This document shows positions 1 to 10,069 of a stretch of 64,000 bases of DNA, piece after piece. The stretch lies in NCBI GenBank assembly GCA_004026145.2, contig CP034991.1, positions 15,677,214 through 15,741,213 on the forward strand. The letters are read 5' to 3'. Made by a program: the position numbers and the translations under genes. Within the stretch, counting starts at the first letter, position 1, and the number at the start of each line of letters is the position of its first letter. A model generated the notes under the pieces. It ran no database searches and was not told where the DNA came from. It worked only from the letters and a program-made list of their open reading frames with translations. Source of the stretch: Takifugu bimaculatus (Eukaryota; Chordata; Actinopteri; Tetraodontiformes; Tetraodontidae).

Positions 1-402
1 GTTGTTGCTGATTGCTGTCAGTCTGTGAGAGGCATTGTGACAGCCAAGTGCACACAGCTTGCTTGTGTCACATTCAATTATGGTCCGGCAATTGCATTGG
101 GACAGTAATTGGGCCAGGGGCACTCACTCTATTTAAAGCCACAGGAGCTGTCAATATGGTGTGAAGACTCCATGGCTGCAGTGTCCCATTGGCAGAAGCC
201 TCTCTATAGAACCTGGTGTGGGTATCACAAAGATAGCATAAGCTCCAGTTGGGTCAGGATGCTGCAGGCACTCTGATACCACCCCACTGACACTGCAGCC
301 AATGATTGCAAAATGATTCTGTGGTTCAGTCATCAGGTAGGATCCAGAGTCAAGTCTTTCAAAGGGAGCAAGAAAATTAACATCGGGTGTTGAAATCTGG
401 GT

Positions 403-521
403 TGATGGATGGATGGATGGATGGATGGATGGATGGATGGAAGGATGGATGGATGGAGAGAGGGAAGGAGGGAGTGATGGATGGATGGATGGATGGGGGG
501 AGGGAGGGATGGATGGATGGA
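403..521. repeat. (GGAT)n microsatellite
   Basis: Tetranucleotide array of GGAT/ATGG units with interruptions (AGAGAGGGAAGG in the middle, a GGGGGGAGGGAG block near the end). Open frames across it on both strands are low-complexity artefacts. Similar ATGG tails end Rex/RTE-type LINEs in fishes, but I see no LINE body next to it. Confidence 0.95.
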
Positions 522-525
522 TTTG

Positions 526-1580
526 GACATTTTAAAAAGCATCACAGGAGTCATTTTAATAACTTCTTGATCACATGGTAGATGAGCGACTGACACCATT
601 TAAGCACAGGCCTTAGCATCAATGACACTTTTCCTGACATTTATTTGACGTAACATTAACAATAAAATTGTATGCATGAAACTATTGCTTTATCCACACC
701 CGAATCACTAATTATTTAAAATTCTTGCCCTCCAAACTATTGAATAGAATTCTGTTCTTCGAGGTGCCTGATTTTTTTTGTCGACTGTTGTGAGGGTGCA
801 GGGCAGCATGGCTATGATGGGGTGCAAAGACAGATAATGTTAAACTGCCTGTTTTAATTAGTATATAACCAGTAACTGAACTCTACGTGGGATTTAAAAT
901 GGACCTTAAAATCAAATCAAAATAAAATGGCGCTGATAGAAATTTACACATTTGATGTTCTTTGAATATTTTTGTGTATAGCGTGCAGTGTACTTTACAG
1001 TTTAGTGTAGTTAGCAGTTTTATACTATTTACAGCTGGGAGTCACCAAACTGAATTTAAAATGAAAACTCACATTTTTTTAGCTTGAGTAAAATTGTATT
1101 TTAAGAAACATTTATTTTGTACCCATCAGACATTATTACATATGTGTTATTTGCCCTTAACTCCTTTGTTCACATAATTTCTCAGGCATGTAGATACATT
1201 CCTGTGGCTTAATTCCTTATCATTTCCCAGGATTCTCAGGAGTAATCAGGTTCTTCAGTCTGCTGAATGTTTTCTTCATTCATCTTTACTCTTTTATTCA
1301 CCTTCACATACCTTCCTGTCTGGTCTTGTCTTTGCTTGACTCTGTGCTTCTTACCTTCTGGCGGCTTTGATCTCTGCCACCTGTATTTTGGCCAGTCCTG
1401 TTTGTAGCATGTGTTAATAATGTGTTCTTAGCAGTTCTTGTATTTTAATGTATTGATCTGTTCGTGACATTATGTAATAATAATCTATGGGTTGTGGAGT
1501 GTAATCATTGTCTTGACTTTTTTGTTTGGATTATGAGCTTTAAACTGCAAGACTGTAAATCAAAAAAATTATCTTCTTTT
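526..1580. other. AT-rich non-coding stretch, nothing recognised
   Basis: I see no open frame of interest, no repeat family and no RNA gene. Composition is AT-rich and ordinary. Confidence 0.5.
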
Positions 1581-1589
1581 AGCTGTTCC

Positions 1590-2100
1590 CTTCCGGGGTC
1601 CCAACAGAAAACGGTCTCTTCTGTCATCTGCATTCTCTTCTCTCACACAATCTCCTTCGTGTTGTCTATAGCTACCCTTTGGTCTTCCTCTAGCCCTCCC
1701 TCCTGTCTGCAGTTCCATCTTCAGCATCCTTCTATCAACATATTCACTTTCCCTCTTCTTTTAACTGTCCAAAGTTATGATTTCCACCTTTTTCTAGAGA
1801 TGAACTGCCGACCCTCTGCTTTCCCTATCTCTTCTCCCTATAACTCAACCTGGGTTCCACACATGTGGAACACTGTCTTACTTCAGCTAACTTTCATTCC
1901 TGTCCTCTCCAGGCACACCTCCACCTCTCTAGATGCACCTCCACCTGTGCCAAGTTCTTGTCGCAGTTCTTGTCTTTTGTTCATCCATCAGCACCATCAC
2001 CATAGCAACGTGAAGGTGCTTAGAGTTGATTCCTGATGCAGTCCTACCTCCACCTTGAACTCCTGTCACACTTCCAGCACACCTCACCACTGTCAAACAA
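1590..2100 (-). repeat. decayed LINE-derived repeat (part 1)
   Basis: The plus strand carries degenerate wording of a very common teleost repeat: a phrase on the pattern tcctctgcat-cctcttctctcacac, then 'ggtcttcctctag..cctcc', then 'cagcatccttct..caacatattcact'. In better preserved copies this is the antisense of a LINE reverse-transcriptase C-terminal region. Here every frame is broken, so the 190-codon open frame on the plus strand (1464-2036) is a by-product. The same repeat type appears to resume at 2640-2785, 5576-5640 and 6056-6660, so the Penelope-like element and the solo LTR may have landed in one LINE relic. Family assignment rests on recall of the repeat's wording and is moderate. 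Confidence 0.45.
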
Positions 2101-2785
2101 TTGGTCACACATGCACCCAGGCACAGAATACACCAAATGTGATGATTACATATGAACCATGTGAATCGTAAAAAGTGGACTGGCCAGAAAATTTGACAGA
2201 AAGTGTGTGCTATGTTTTCTTGCTGCTGCAACCACATATAAACAGTTTAATTTTCAACATAATGTATGTTGTATATTAATGTGATAACGCATGAGCTCAA
2301 TTCATTAACATGTCACAGACCACTCAACACACTTTTCTGCCACTCCAGACTGCTTCAGACAGTACGACACTTCATGTTATGTGCTTTTCTATGCCTACAA
2401 AAGCAGTTCTGTCTGACTTTCTCTGTTCTATTAATGGTCCTATTCCTTGCATGAGAGCATGATGCTGCTTACAAAGGTTCTGTTCTTAGTCCAGCATTTT
2501 GTAATTTCATTAATTTCTTTGAATGGCTTATCAACTTATATCCTCTGTGGTTGCCCCCCTTATTATTAAAGATCAACATCAGAACTTCACTTCTTAGACA
2601 TTCTCTTACCCTAAAATATTTTAAGATACAACCTAGCCAGGAATTCATCAGCTAACTCTCCTAGATACTTCTCTCACTCATTCCTGTCAAATCTAGCATA
2701 GTCACTATAGATCCTTGTATTCCTTGTCTAATCTGCCTCCATGTTATGCTGTATCTTGAGTCTTTTCTCTTCTTCCCTCTCAGTG

Positions 2786-2802
2786 TCCCACTTCTTAATC
2801 CA
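2786..2802. repeat. target-site duplication, left copy (Penelope-like element)
   Basis: The 17 bases TCCCACTTCTTAATCCA here recur perfectly at 5559-5575, exactly outside the two inverted arms of the Penelope-like element. This marks a single insertion event. Confidence 0.9.
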
Positions 2803-3420
2803 AGGTAGTTTTCTCTGTCAACTGGACTGGGTTTCTTCTCTTGAAGACGTTTCGCCTTCTATCCAGAAGGCTTCTTCAGTTCTGAAATCGCTGGGGAGAG
2901 AGCTTGAAAATATATAGCCCCTGTGGACCATTTGCATGCTAATGATCCGGGTGGTCACCTGAGAGTCGTTAGCAGGGTCGTTGGTCGGGTCGTTCACCTA
3001 GTTTCTGTTGAGGTGTCTCCCCTTTGTCTGCTGGGTCACATGGTGATGAGTCACTGGGTCTCCTGGAATGGTGTGAATGTTTGCTTTGCTGTTGGAAGGA
3101 GTGGAGGACTGCATTGTATGTGGGTGATAGGAAGTGCCTCAGGCCACCACCTCTGTTCAAGGATGGTTTCTCCAATTTAACATGGATAGCTTCCTTGACC
3201 CCCCTTTCAAACCAGCGGTCTTCTCTGGCCAGTATCCTTACTTGGCTGTCCTTGAAGGAGTGCCCACTCTCCTTTAAGTGTAAGTGGACTGCTGAATCCT
3301 GACCCGAAGAGGTGGCACGTCTGTGTTGTGCCATTCTTCTGTGGAGAGGTTGTTTGGTTTCCCCAATGTACAGTTCCTTGCATTCCTCCTGGCACTGTAC
3401 AGCATAAACAACATTACTTT
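2798..3420 (-). repeat. left inverted arm: reverse copy of the endonuclease and 3' UTR
   Basis: Reads on the minus strand as the C-terminal part of the Penelope-like ORF, starting near the GIY-YIG motif and running to the same stop, followed by the same 3' UTR. It pairs with 4905-5523. The junction to the unique centre is at 3420/3421, where the shared bases ...AACAACATTACTTT end. The long hairpin (about 620-bp arms, about 1.5-kb loop) is a potential problem for replication and assembly. Confidence 0.9.
2838..2886 (-). ncRNA. candidate hammerhead ribozyme in left arm
   Basis: Minus-strand copy of the motif described at 5436-5486: CTGAAGA, a 7-bp hairpin with GGAT loop, then GAAACGTC. Penelope-like elements are known to carry hammerhead ribozymes in their terminal repeats, including small versions without a proper stem III. 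An extra A between CTGAAGA and the hairpin departs from the strict consensus, so activity is uncertain. Confidence 0.45.
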
Positions 3421-5352
3421 ACAGCCACTGAGACTGCCATCAGAAACAACAAACTCCCGGAAGCAGAAGCAGAACAGATCAGACTCAAGGTAACAGCCGC
3501 TCTTGCTAGTGCAAAACCTCCCACCTCCAATATCACGAATGAGGAAAGAAGAGCCATTGCATCCTTAGCCAAGGACAAGAACATCACCATCTTACCAGCT
3601 GACAAAGGTAGGTGCACGGTGGTACTTAATACCACTGACTATGACACCAAGATACTCAGTCTCCTGACAGATACCGCCACATATGAGAAACTCAAGCGGG
3701 ACCCCACCAGCTCATACAAGAAGAAGGTGGTAGACTTACTACAGAAGCTGGAAAAGGATAAAGCCATTGACAGACCACAATACTACCGTCTATATCCAGG
3801 AGAAACCATCCCTTGCATTTATGGATTGCCCAAGATCCACAAACCAGGGACCCCTCTCAGACCCATAGTAAGCAGCATCAATTCTGTAACCTACATTTCC
3901 AAATACTTGGCCTCCATCTTGTCGCCCATGGTTGGCAACACCCCACACCACATCAAAAACTCCCAAGACTTTGCTCAAAAAGTCGTTGGACTCACACTAC
4001 TTCCAGAAGAGACTATGGTATCTTATGTCACGTCACTCTTCACGTGCATCCCCACCGCCAGCGCCATAGACACCATCCACAAGCACCTTCTATTGGACAA
4101 GAACCTTACAGAAAGAACAACCTTAACACCGGCCCAAATCTGCACCATGCTGGACCTGTGTTTGAACACCACCTACTTCCAGTACAGAGAAGGCTTCTAC
4201 AGGCAGAAACATGGCTGTGCCATGGGCTCACCAGTATCCCCTATAGTTGCCAATCTATACATGGAGAAGGTGGAATCCCAGGCCCTGACATCCTTCACAG
4301 GAACTGCGCCAAGCCACTGGTTCAGGTATGTTGATGACACCTGGGTCAAAATTCAAACACAAGAATTGGAAGCGTTCTCCGATCACCTCAACAAAACAGA
4401 CGAGCATGTAAAATTCACCCGGGAAGATGTAAAAGGAAACAGCCTGGCCTTTCTGGACTGCGCGGTCAAAATCACTGAGGACAGAAATCTCACCATCGAA
4501 GTCTACAGAAAACCTACACATACTGACCAGTACCTCCAATTTGACTCTCACCACCCACTGGAACACAAGTTGGGAGTGATCAGAACTCTCCAACACCGGG
4601 CCAGAGAAATACCCACCACATCCCAAGGTAGAAAGAAGGAACAGGACCACATTAAGACAGCTCTCAAAACATGTGGCTACCCAGCCTGGGCCTTCACCAG
4701 GACCTCAAGAAAGCGAGACCTCAGCAAAGGAGAGGAGGAGAGAAACAAACGCCGCAGCGTTTCCATCCCCTACCTGTCTGGAGTCTCGGAGAAGTTTAGG
4801 AGGATCCTCCAGAAACACGACATACCGGTTCAGTTCAAACCCAGCAACACTCTCAGACAGAGGTTAGTACACCCAAAGGACAAGACACCAAGACCCAAAC
4901 AAAGTAATGTTGTTTATGCTGTACAGTGCCAGGAGGAATGCAAGGAACTGTACATTGGGGAAACCAAACAACCTCTCCACAGAAGAATGGCACAACACAG
5001 ACGTGCCACCTCTTCGGGTCAGGATTCAGCAGTCCACTTACACTTAAAGGAGAGTGGGCACTCCTTCGAGGACAGCCAAGTAAGGATACTGGCCAGAGAA
5101 GACCGCTGGTTTGAAAGGGGGGTCAAGGAAGCTATCCATGTTAAATTGGAGAAACCATCCTTGAACAGAGGTGGTGGCCTGAGGCACTTGCTATCACCCA
5201 CATACAATGCAGTCCTCCACTCCTTCCAACAGCAAAACAAACATTCACACCATTCCAGGAGACCCAGTGACTCATCACCATGTGACCCAGCAGACAAAGG
5301 GGAGACACCTCAACAGAAACTAGGTGAACGACCCGACCAACGACCCTGCTAA
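3328..5352 (+). CDS. Penelope-like reverse transcriptase with GIY-YIG endonuclease (5'-truncated)
   Basis: A 674-codon open frame, but codons 1-31 run through the inverted arm antisense to the endonuclease. Genuine element sequence starts at about codon 32 (3421), so the native N-terminus and start codon are missing. Reverse-transcriptase landmarks follow: GLPKIHKPGTPLRPIVS near codons 166-182, the QKHGCAMGSPVSPIVANLYM block at codons 293-312, and the catalytic YVDD at codons 334-337. A linker leads to the GIY-YIG endonuclease from about codon 527 (VVYAVQC...LYIGET...HRR), with the stop at 5350-5352. In motif A, where the family has an aspartate before V-x-S-L-F-T, this copy reads SYVTSLFT at codons 232-239 with no aspartate. 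The frame is open, yet the RT is probably dead. Function if intact: copying element RNA into a nicked chromosomal site. Confidence 0.9.
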   Translation: MPFFCGEVVWFPQCTVPCIPPGTVQHKQHYFTATETAIRNNKLPEAEAEQIRLKVTAALASAKPPTSNITNEERRAIASLAKDKNITILPADKGRCTVVLNTTDYDTKILSLLTDTATYEKLKRDPTSSYKKKVVDLLQKLEKDKAIDRPQYYRLYPGETIPCIYGLPKIHKPGTPLRPIVSSINSVTYISKYLASILSPMVGNTPHHIKNSQDFAQKVVGLTLLPEETMVSYVTSLFTCIPTASAIDTIHKHLLLDKNLTERTTLTPAQICTMLDLCLNTTYFQYREGFYRQKHGCAMGSPVSPIVANLYMEKVESQALTSFTGTAPSHWFRYVDDTWVKIQTQELEAFSDHLNKTDEHVKFTREDVKGNSLAFLDCAVKITEDRNLTIEVYRKPTHTDQYLQFDSHHPLEHKLGVIRTLQHRAREIPTTSQGRKKEQDHIKTALKTCGYPAWAFTRTSRKRDLSKGEEERNKRRSVSIPYLSGVSEKFRRILQKHDIPVQFKPSNTLRQRLVHPKDKTPRPKQSNVVYAVQCQEECKELYIGETKQPLHRRMAQHRRATSSGQDSAVHLHLKESGHSFEDSQVRILAREDRWFERGVKEAIHVKLEKPSLNRGGGLRHLLSPTYNAVLHSFQQQNKHSHHSRRPSDSSPCDPADKGETPQQKLGERPDQRPC

Positions 5353-5523
5353 CGACTCTCAGGTGACCACCCGGATCATTAGCATGCAAATGGTCCACAG
5401 GGGCTATATATTTTCAAGCTCTCTCCCCAGCGATTTCAGAACTGAAGAAGCCTTCTGGATAGAAGGCGAAACGTCTTCAAGAGAAGAAACCCAGTCCAGT
5501 TGACAGAGAAAACTACCTTGGAT
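4905..5523 (+). repeat. right inverted arm of the Penelope-like element
   Basis: Sense-orientation counterpart of the left arm. It contains the endonuclease C-terminus, the stop codon at 5350-5352 and the 3' UTR with the ribozyme-like hairpin. About 35 bases beyond it (5524-5558) are unique to this end, before the right target-site duplication. Confidence 0.9.
5436..5486 (+). ncRNA. candidate hammerhead ribozyme in right arm
   Basis: CTGAAGA (5442-5448), an unpaired A, a stem of GCCTTCT with AGAAGGC (5450-5456 with 5461-5467, loop GGAT), GAAA (5468-5471), then CGTC, with the expected cleavage after C5475. GAA before the core can pair with TTC after the cleavage site as a short stem I. There is no loop between GAAAC and GTC. 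The palindrome ACGT here could supply stem III between two molecules, as reported for small dimeric hammerheads of Penelope-like elements. The call rests on motif and position. The extra A at 5449 lowers confidence. Confidence 0.5.
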
Positions 5524-5558
5524 ACAATGACCTGGATGACTGAGAATTTACACAGACA

Positions 5559-5575
5559 TCCCACTTCTTAATCCA
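5559..5575. repeat. target-site duplication, right copy (Penelope-like element)
   Basis: Perfect copy of 2786-2802. Confidence 0.9.
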
Positions 5576-5645
5576 CTTTTAGAGTCTCCTCATCTTCTTT
5601 CCTTCTACACCATGGTCAGTTCTACTTGCCTCCCTGATCACCCGA

Positions 5646-6050
5646 TGTTAGGTCACGATTCAGGCAGGACCCGTAAGCAGATGAACAATAGCTGACGGTG
5701 TGAAAACAAAATTGAATTAACTCAGGGAGTGAAAGGGTGTGTGGAGTGCAGATTGTTTCTCCAAAAGAGGGGTGCGTGGTGACCTAGGAAGAGATGCGAG
5801 AAAAACAGGTAAGGTTACTTGCCGGGATGGAACACGAAAAAATACCATTGACCCTGGTTTACCACAATGCCGACGAATAGATCAGACGCTGGTGAATGAG
5901 AGGTAGCAGCTTTTGAAGACTGTTGATTGGTGACCAGCTGCAGGTGTGACGGTCACCAGCGAAAGGTACCCAGGCAAATCCACCACGCCCCCTAGAGAAA
6001 ACCAGGAACACAAAACACAAACAAAAAGCACCAACACACAGACCATGACA
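5646..6050 (-). mobile_element. solo LTR with 5-bp target-site duplication
   Basis: A 405-bp block starting TGTTAGG and ending CATGACA (TG...CA ends), flanked on both sides by CCCGA (5641-5645 and 6051-6055). Five-bp duplications and TG...CA ends are the hallmark of integrase-mapped LTR elements, including Ty3/Gypsy. Minus-strand orientation is favoured because that strand shows a CCAAT box and a TTCAAAAG-like TATA region near 5905-5930. There is no internal coding sequence, as expected after recombination between two LTRs. Confidence 0.8.
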
Positions 6051-6055
6051 CCCGA

Positions 6056-6665
6056 GCTGTTACTGTCCAGTCAACTGAAGCACTGCCTGACCAAATATGA
6101 TCTGTCCCAATGCCTAAAAGCCATAAAACACTCCTATTTCCACCCCTTTACTAACTGTTATTTTTTTCCTCCTCCTCACCATCAGAGACTCTGCTGTGCA
6201 TTCAACTCATCTATACAGGATGTGGTCCAGCTATATACTCCCGCCTCCATTCTTAGATGTCACCTGTGTTCTTGTGTCTCCTGGAAGAAAATCTTCACTA
6301 CAGCTCTCCAGCCTTCTCTGTCATAGTCCCAACATGTAGATTACATACACTCAGTTCTAGGCTTTTGCATTTCTTCTTCTTTCCCTGCCTACTGACATGC
6401 CCTCCTCATCTCCTACAATGACCCTCAGTAAGTCAATTTCCATCAGCACCCTGTGGGTGAAGAGCAGTGTGGCAGTCGTTGCTAACCCGGGCCTTGACTG
6501 ATGTGGTTTGGGAGACATAGAATCGATTCACATGTTTACTTTGGTCCAGGTTTTACACTGGATTCCCTTCCTGATGCAACTCTTGCTTGAAGGCAGCTGG
6601 GATAGGCTCCTGCCCCCACAACCCTGCTAAGGGTTAAGGTGGAAGATGATGGAAAATGAATGAAC
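6056..6665. repeat. decayed LINE-derived repeat (part 2) and 3' tail
   Basis: Around 6455-6590 the sequence follows a common teleost repeat (gcaccctgtgggtgaagagc..., ...cttcctgatgcaactc). At 6595-6660 it follows the familiar 3' tail 'gctgggataggctcctgccccc..accctg..taaggg..aagatgatggaaaatgaatg' found at the end of many fish LINE/SINE copies. No frame is open across it. Confidence 0.55.
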
Positions 6666-9600
6666 AAACAGACAATTGAATGAATGTAAAAACTATCATC
6701 AACCGTTTCAACCAAAGAAGATGGGTGTTTAAGCACTTCATTATATTCCATCTTTATTCTACCTGTGATCTAAGTAAGACAAATAAAGAAATTGGCAGCT
6801 TGTCATTTTTGTGTTTCAAGATTGTGTTCCTTAAACTGCTGTCATGTGATGTATTTGTAAACCTGCTTCTCAACCACAATATGAATCTGATTAATAGAGA
6901 AACATGATACGTGCAGTTTGTGCTGGCATGTGAATGCTGAGACCCCCGGCGCACTAGACTGTGTTTGAAAGTGCCTCATCAGGGCCGCTTTAATGGTTGC
7001 CTCTATCCTACTCTGACACTTAAGAAGATGAAAAGCAGAGATCCAATCACTTTAACACTAGCTGACTTATTCATATTTAGGCAAATTTTTGTCCATCTCT
7101 CAACCCAATGTGTTTTCTAGGTTTATTAATACATGAAAGAAAGGGCCCAAATCTATAAATTTGATATCAAATTTTAAACAGTCCTGCATATCTTGTCTTT
7201 CATCTCCATTCATGCATTAATCTATGTCGGCTACTAAACACAAGTAAAAGCAAAGCTGCTGATGAGACAGAAAACATGTTCATGAAACTTTACATGGTGC
7301 TCCCTCTAGTGTAGATCTATACATGCAGGCAACTGGAAGGATTTCTTTGACACTTTTACTCTTTGACACTTTTACTTCCTGATAACAGAAAATTATGTTG
7401 TGCTGTAGTGAGACCTAGATCAGGGAAAGGTTTACTGGCAGCAATGGCAACAACATTAAAGCATCATCATGTCATTTACTGGGCTCAATGGCTACACTAG
7501 TAAATTTATGTTATTATGGCCTAACCTGATCTTTTATGCTGATGTACAATAACACAACTAATAACCAATATCACTGACTAATGTCATCCTTGTTTAGTTC
7601 ATTAATTGTTTTGTTTTTTGTACATTTAATTGTAATAAGACATATAATAAGTAATAATATAGTTTCTTAAAAACTACCAGTACTACAAAAACATTAATTA
7701 GTGATATTGATTCTTTAGGTTTTCAGATTTTATATTTTTTGGAAAATCATTTTGTTACTCTGTGCAATTTGAACAAAGTGCCTGGAAATTAATGTACTAT
7801 AGAAAAAAAGATTTTAGAAAGGTGATTGCTTGAATTCTTCAAGTTGCTAAAACACTTCATGGGTTTCTGATCGGACTCACTCAAATATAAAAGTGTCTGA
7901 TTTATCCAGGTTTATAGATATGTTTAACATTTTAAAGCTCTAAAATATTTTAAACAATCAATACAAAAAAAACCCTGCATTTTATAAAATATCAAGCCTA
8001 AATTCAGATGTATGCTATAGAAACAGATAGAGAGAACACAACTCTGACCAATAAATAAAAAGTATGTGTAATCATCTACAACTGAAAAATAACATTTGTT
8101 TGTTCATGTTCATTTAAGCCAAGATTCAACATCTGAATCATGTCAGAAGGATTTATTTAACTTTTTTGATTTCACTTTAAAGTCTCTTTTCCACTACTGG
8201 CTCACTTCTTAGTCCTAAAATGTTAACATAAGTTGTCCAAACCAACATTCATAAAAAAACTATCACAGGAAAATAGAGTTTTGCAGTACTAATATTCTGT
8301 TGATGTTTTAGTCCAACCAGTTCAGACCTTAAACTCCATAATAACAGTGATAAAATTAACCTCAACGTTTTTGAGTTTTATCTTATTTTCAATGGAAGGA
8401 CAGCACATTCATGAAAAGAAAAAAACATACCCCCACAAAAAAATCACAATTTAATCTCATAATAAAGAGAACATTTCAAGACCTCAGCCTACATTGATCT
8501 CAGCACCTATTTTTGTGCAGTCATGATCACTTTTTAAATTCTTCTTCTTGTTATTATTATTATTAGTAGTAGTAGTAGTAGTAGTAGTAGTAGCATTGTT
8601 ATATGTATATACAATATTTATCTTATATTTAGAGGAAAACCAGGCTTTTGAATACTATATGGCATTTGGCTTGCTTCTGTAGCTAAGATGGAGGTTAAAA
8701 AGCCAATGTAGTCATCTTCACCACTTTTAATCCCTATATAACTCCTATCTACATAACCTCACAAGTGATGTGCCTTTAATAAACATCTGCAAAGGGTGAA
8801 ATGATTTGCTGATTTGTAGAGCAATATGCTACACAAAAGAGTAAGTGCTGAATGTGAGTTTAGTCTTTACCTTGTATAATATACATATTCAGGCCACAGG
8901 CCATTGCAAAACACAAGAGCTGTAAATGACGTGAGTTACAGTTTAACATTTGTTATCGATTATGACAGACGTTGTGAAAATGTGAAGCAGTACAGTGTGA
9001 TCTTAAGATCTTTATCGTTAAGTTGAAAGTTACAGGTCCAAGGTTAAAAGTTGGTGATGCTCTTTTCGACTAAAACCAACACTCTGCCAAAAATCTGTCT
9101 TGGGTCAGGACTCCCATCCAGAGTGTGGGTTGGGTTAGTTCACCAAGTCAAGGTTTTGCTCAGTGAGTTGAAGACCTAGGGCCTCGGGTCTCCTGATGGC
9201 TGCTGGCCACAAATAACCCTTCCTCCCCCTTTTGCTCTTTTTGCATGAGAGTGGATGGTGAAATTCTGGCAGAGGAGAAGGACGTAGGCCTTCCAGACGT
9301 TGCTCCTGTTCTATGAATGCTTGCCATATTCAACTCAACCCACCACTTCCTCCCCTCCCAACATACTCCAATCTCTTCTACTAAAGTAATGCAAATGCAA
9401 AGGTCAGCAAACTAGCACATGGTTTTCCGAGGTCAACAGCTCCAGAGGAACAGCTTTAGATTTTTAACTTCATTGAGCGACACGTATTCAATATTTACTC
9501 TCCAAGACCTCTGCATTAATTTTGCAGTATACTTCTAAGACGGCCCATCTAAACGTGCTGCAAAAAGGCCTCTATACAACCCTCGTAACAATCCCCCCCC

Positions 9601-9760
9601 CCCACACACCCTTAAACCCTCCTCTCTGAGGATTTCACAGAAGGCTTCATTCTCCACTTGTCTCTAGCTCCTTCCTCCCTACCAGTGGGAAGGCCAATTC
9701 TGGGATAGTCATAGTTAGTGTGCTGCTCTATCATTATCACTAACCTTGACTCCTGACTGC
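6666..9760. other. long AT-rich non-coding stretch
   Basis: No gene, RNA gene or mobile element recognised. It contains a short trinucleotide array at 8541-8594 and a C-run at 9593-9605. Confidence 0.5.
8541..8594. repeat. compound (TTA)n-(GTA)n microsatellite
   Basis: Five or so TTA units run directly into about twelve AGT/GTA units. Confidence 0.9.
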
Positions 9761-9764
9761 TTGC

Positions 9765-10035
9765 TGTAATCACATGAAGTCACTGGGGAGTAAGTTTGGC
9801 CTGGGGTGAATTATTAATTAGCAAGACTGGTCCTCCCCCTCACTACTGCTTAGGAGGAGGGGAGATGTGCTTCTCACGGCAGAAGGGGTTACCCACAATG
9901 CAGATACTATTAATTCACCTATCAAAGTAAGGGAGATCAGCACTCTGGGCTACTGGAATTGTTAACACAGAATCGATAATCAACAATGTGCGCTTCCTCA
10001 TTTCTATTTCCACTAAAGGAGATAAATAATGAATC
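9765..10035. other. repeat-poor block, candidate regulatory element
   Basis: Complex, non-repetitive sequence with several homeodomain-type cores (TTATTAATTAGC at about 9811-9822, ATTAATTC, ATCGATAATCAA). This is the texture often seen in conserved non-coding elements. No alignment was possible, so conservation is unproven. Confidence 0.25.
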
Positions 10036-10039
10036 TGCG

Positions 10040-10069
10040 TGTGGGTGTGTGAGTGTGTGTGTGTGTGTG
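10040..10069. repeat. (TG)n microsatellite
   Basis: Short, interrupted TG array. Confidence 0.85.

Larger units (their letters stand above)
2803..5558 (+). mobile_element. Penelope-like retroelement with inverted terminal arms
   Basis: A 2.76-kb insertion bounded by a perfect 17-bp duplication. Between the duplications are a left arm (about 2798-3420) that is a near-perfect reverse complement of the right arm (about 4905-5523), and a unique centre encoding reverse transcriptase. The arms contain the 3' end of the ORF (GIY-YIG endonuclease) and the 3' UTR. Penelope-like elements are known to carry LTR-like repeats in direct or inverted orientation, and RT joined to a GIY-YIG endonuclease identifies the class. 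In the shared 121-residue stretch of the endonuclease, the two arms differ at only three amino acids, so the insertion is fairly young. The 5' end of the ORF is missing. Family within the class (Neptune- or Poseidon-like) is not resolved. Confidence 0.93.

Noticed and set aside
387..599. Open frames on both strands across the GGAT array
   Set aside because: Translations are simple repeats (GWMD, IHPS), an artefact of the microsatellite.
1464..2036. 190-codon plus-strand open frame
   Set aside because: No protein-family resemblance; it is antisense to a decayed LINE-type repeat and Ser/Leu/His-rich from C/T-rich DNA.
3813..4650. Shadow frames inside the Penelope-like ORF (173 and 131 codons)
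   Set aside because: They overlap the RT, which has clear motifs; no motif supports the shadows.
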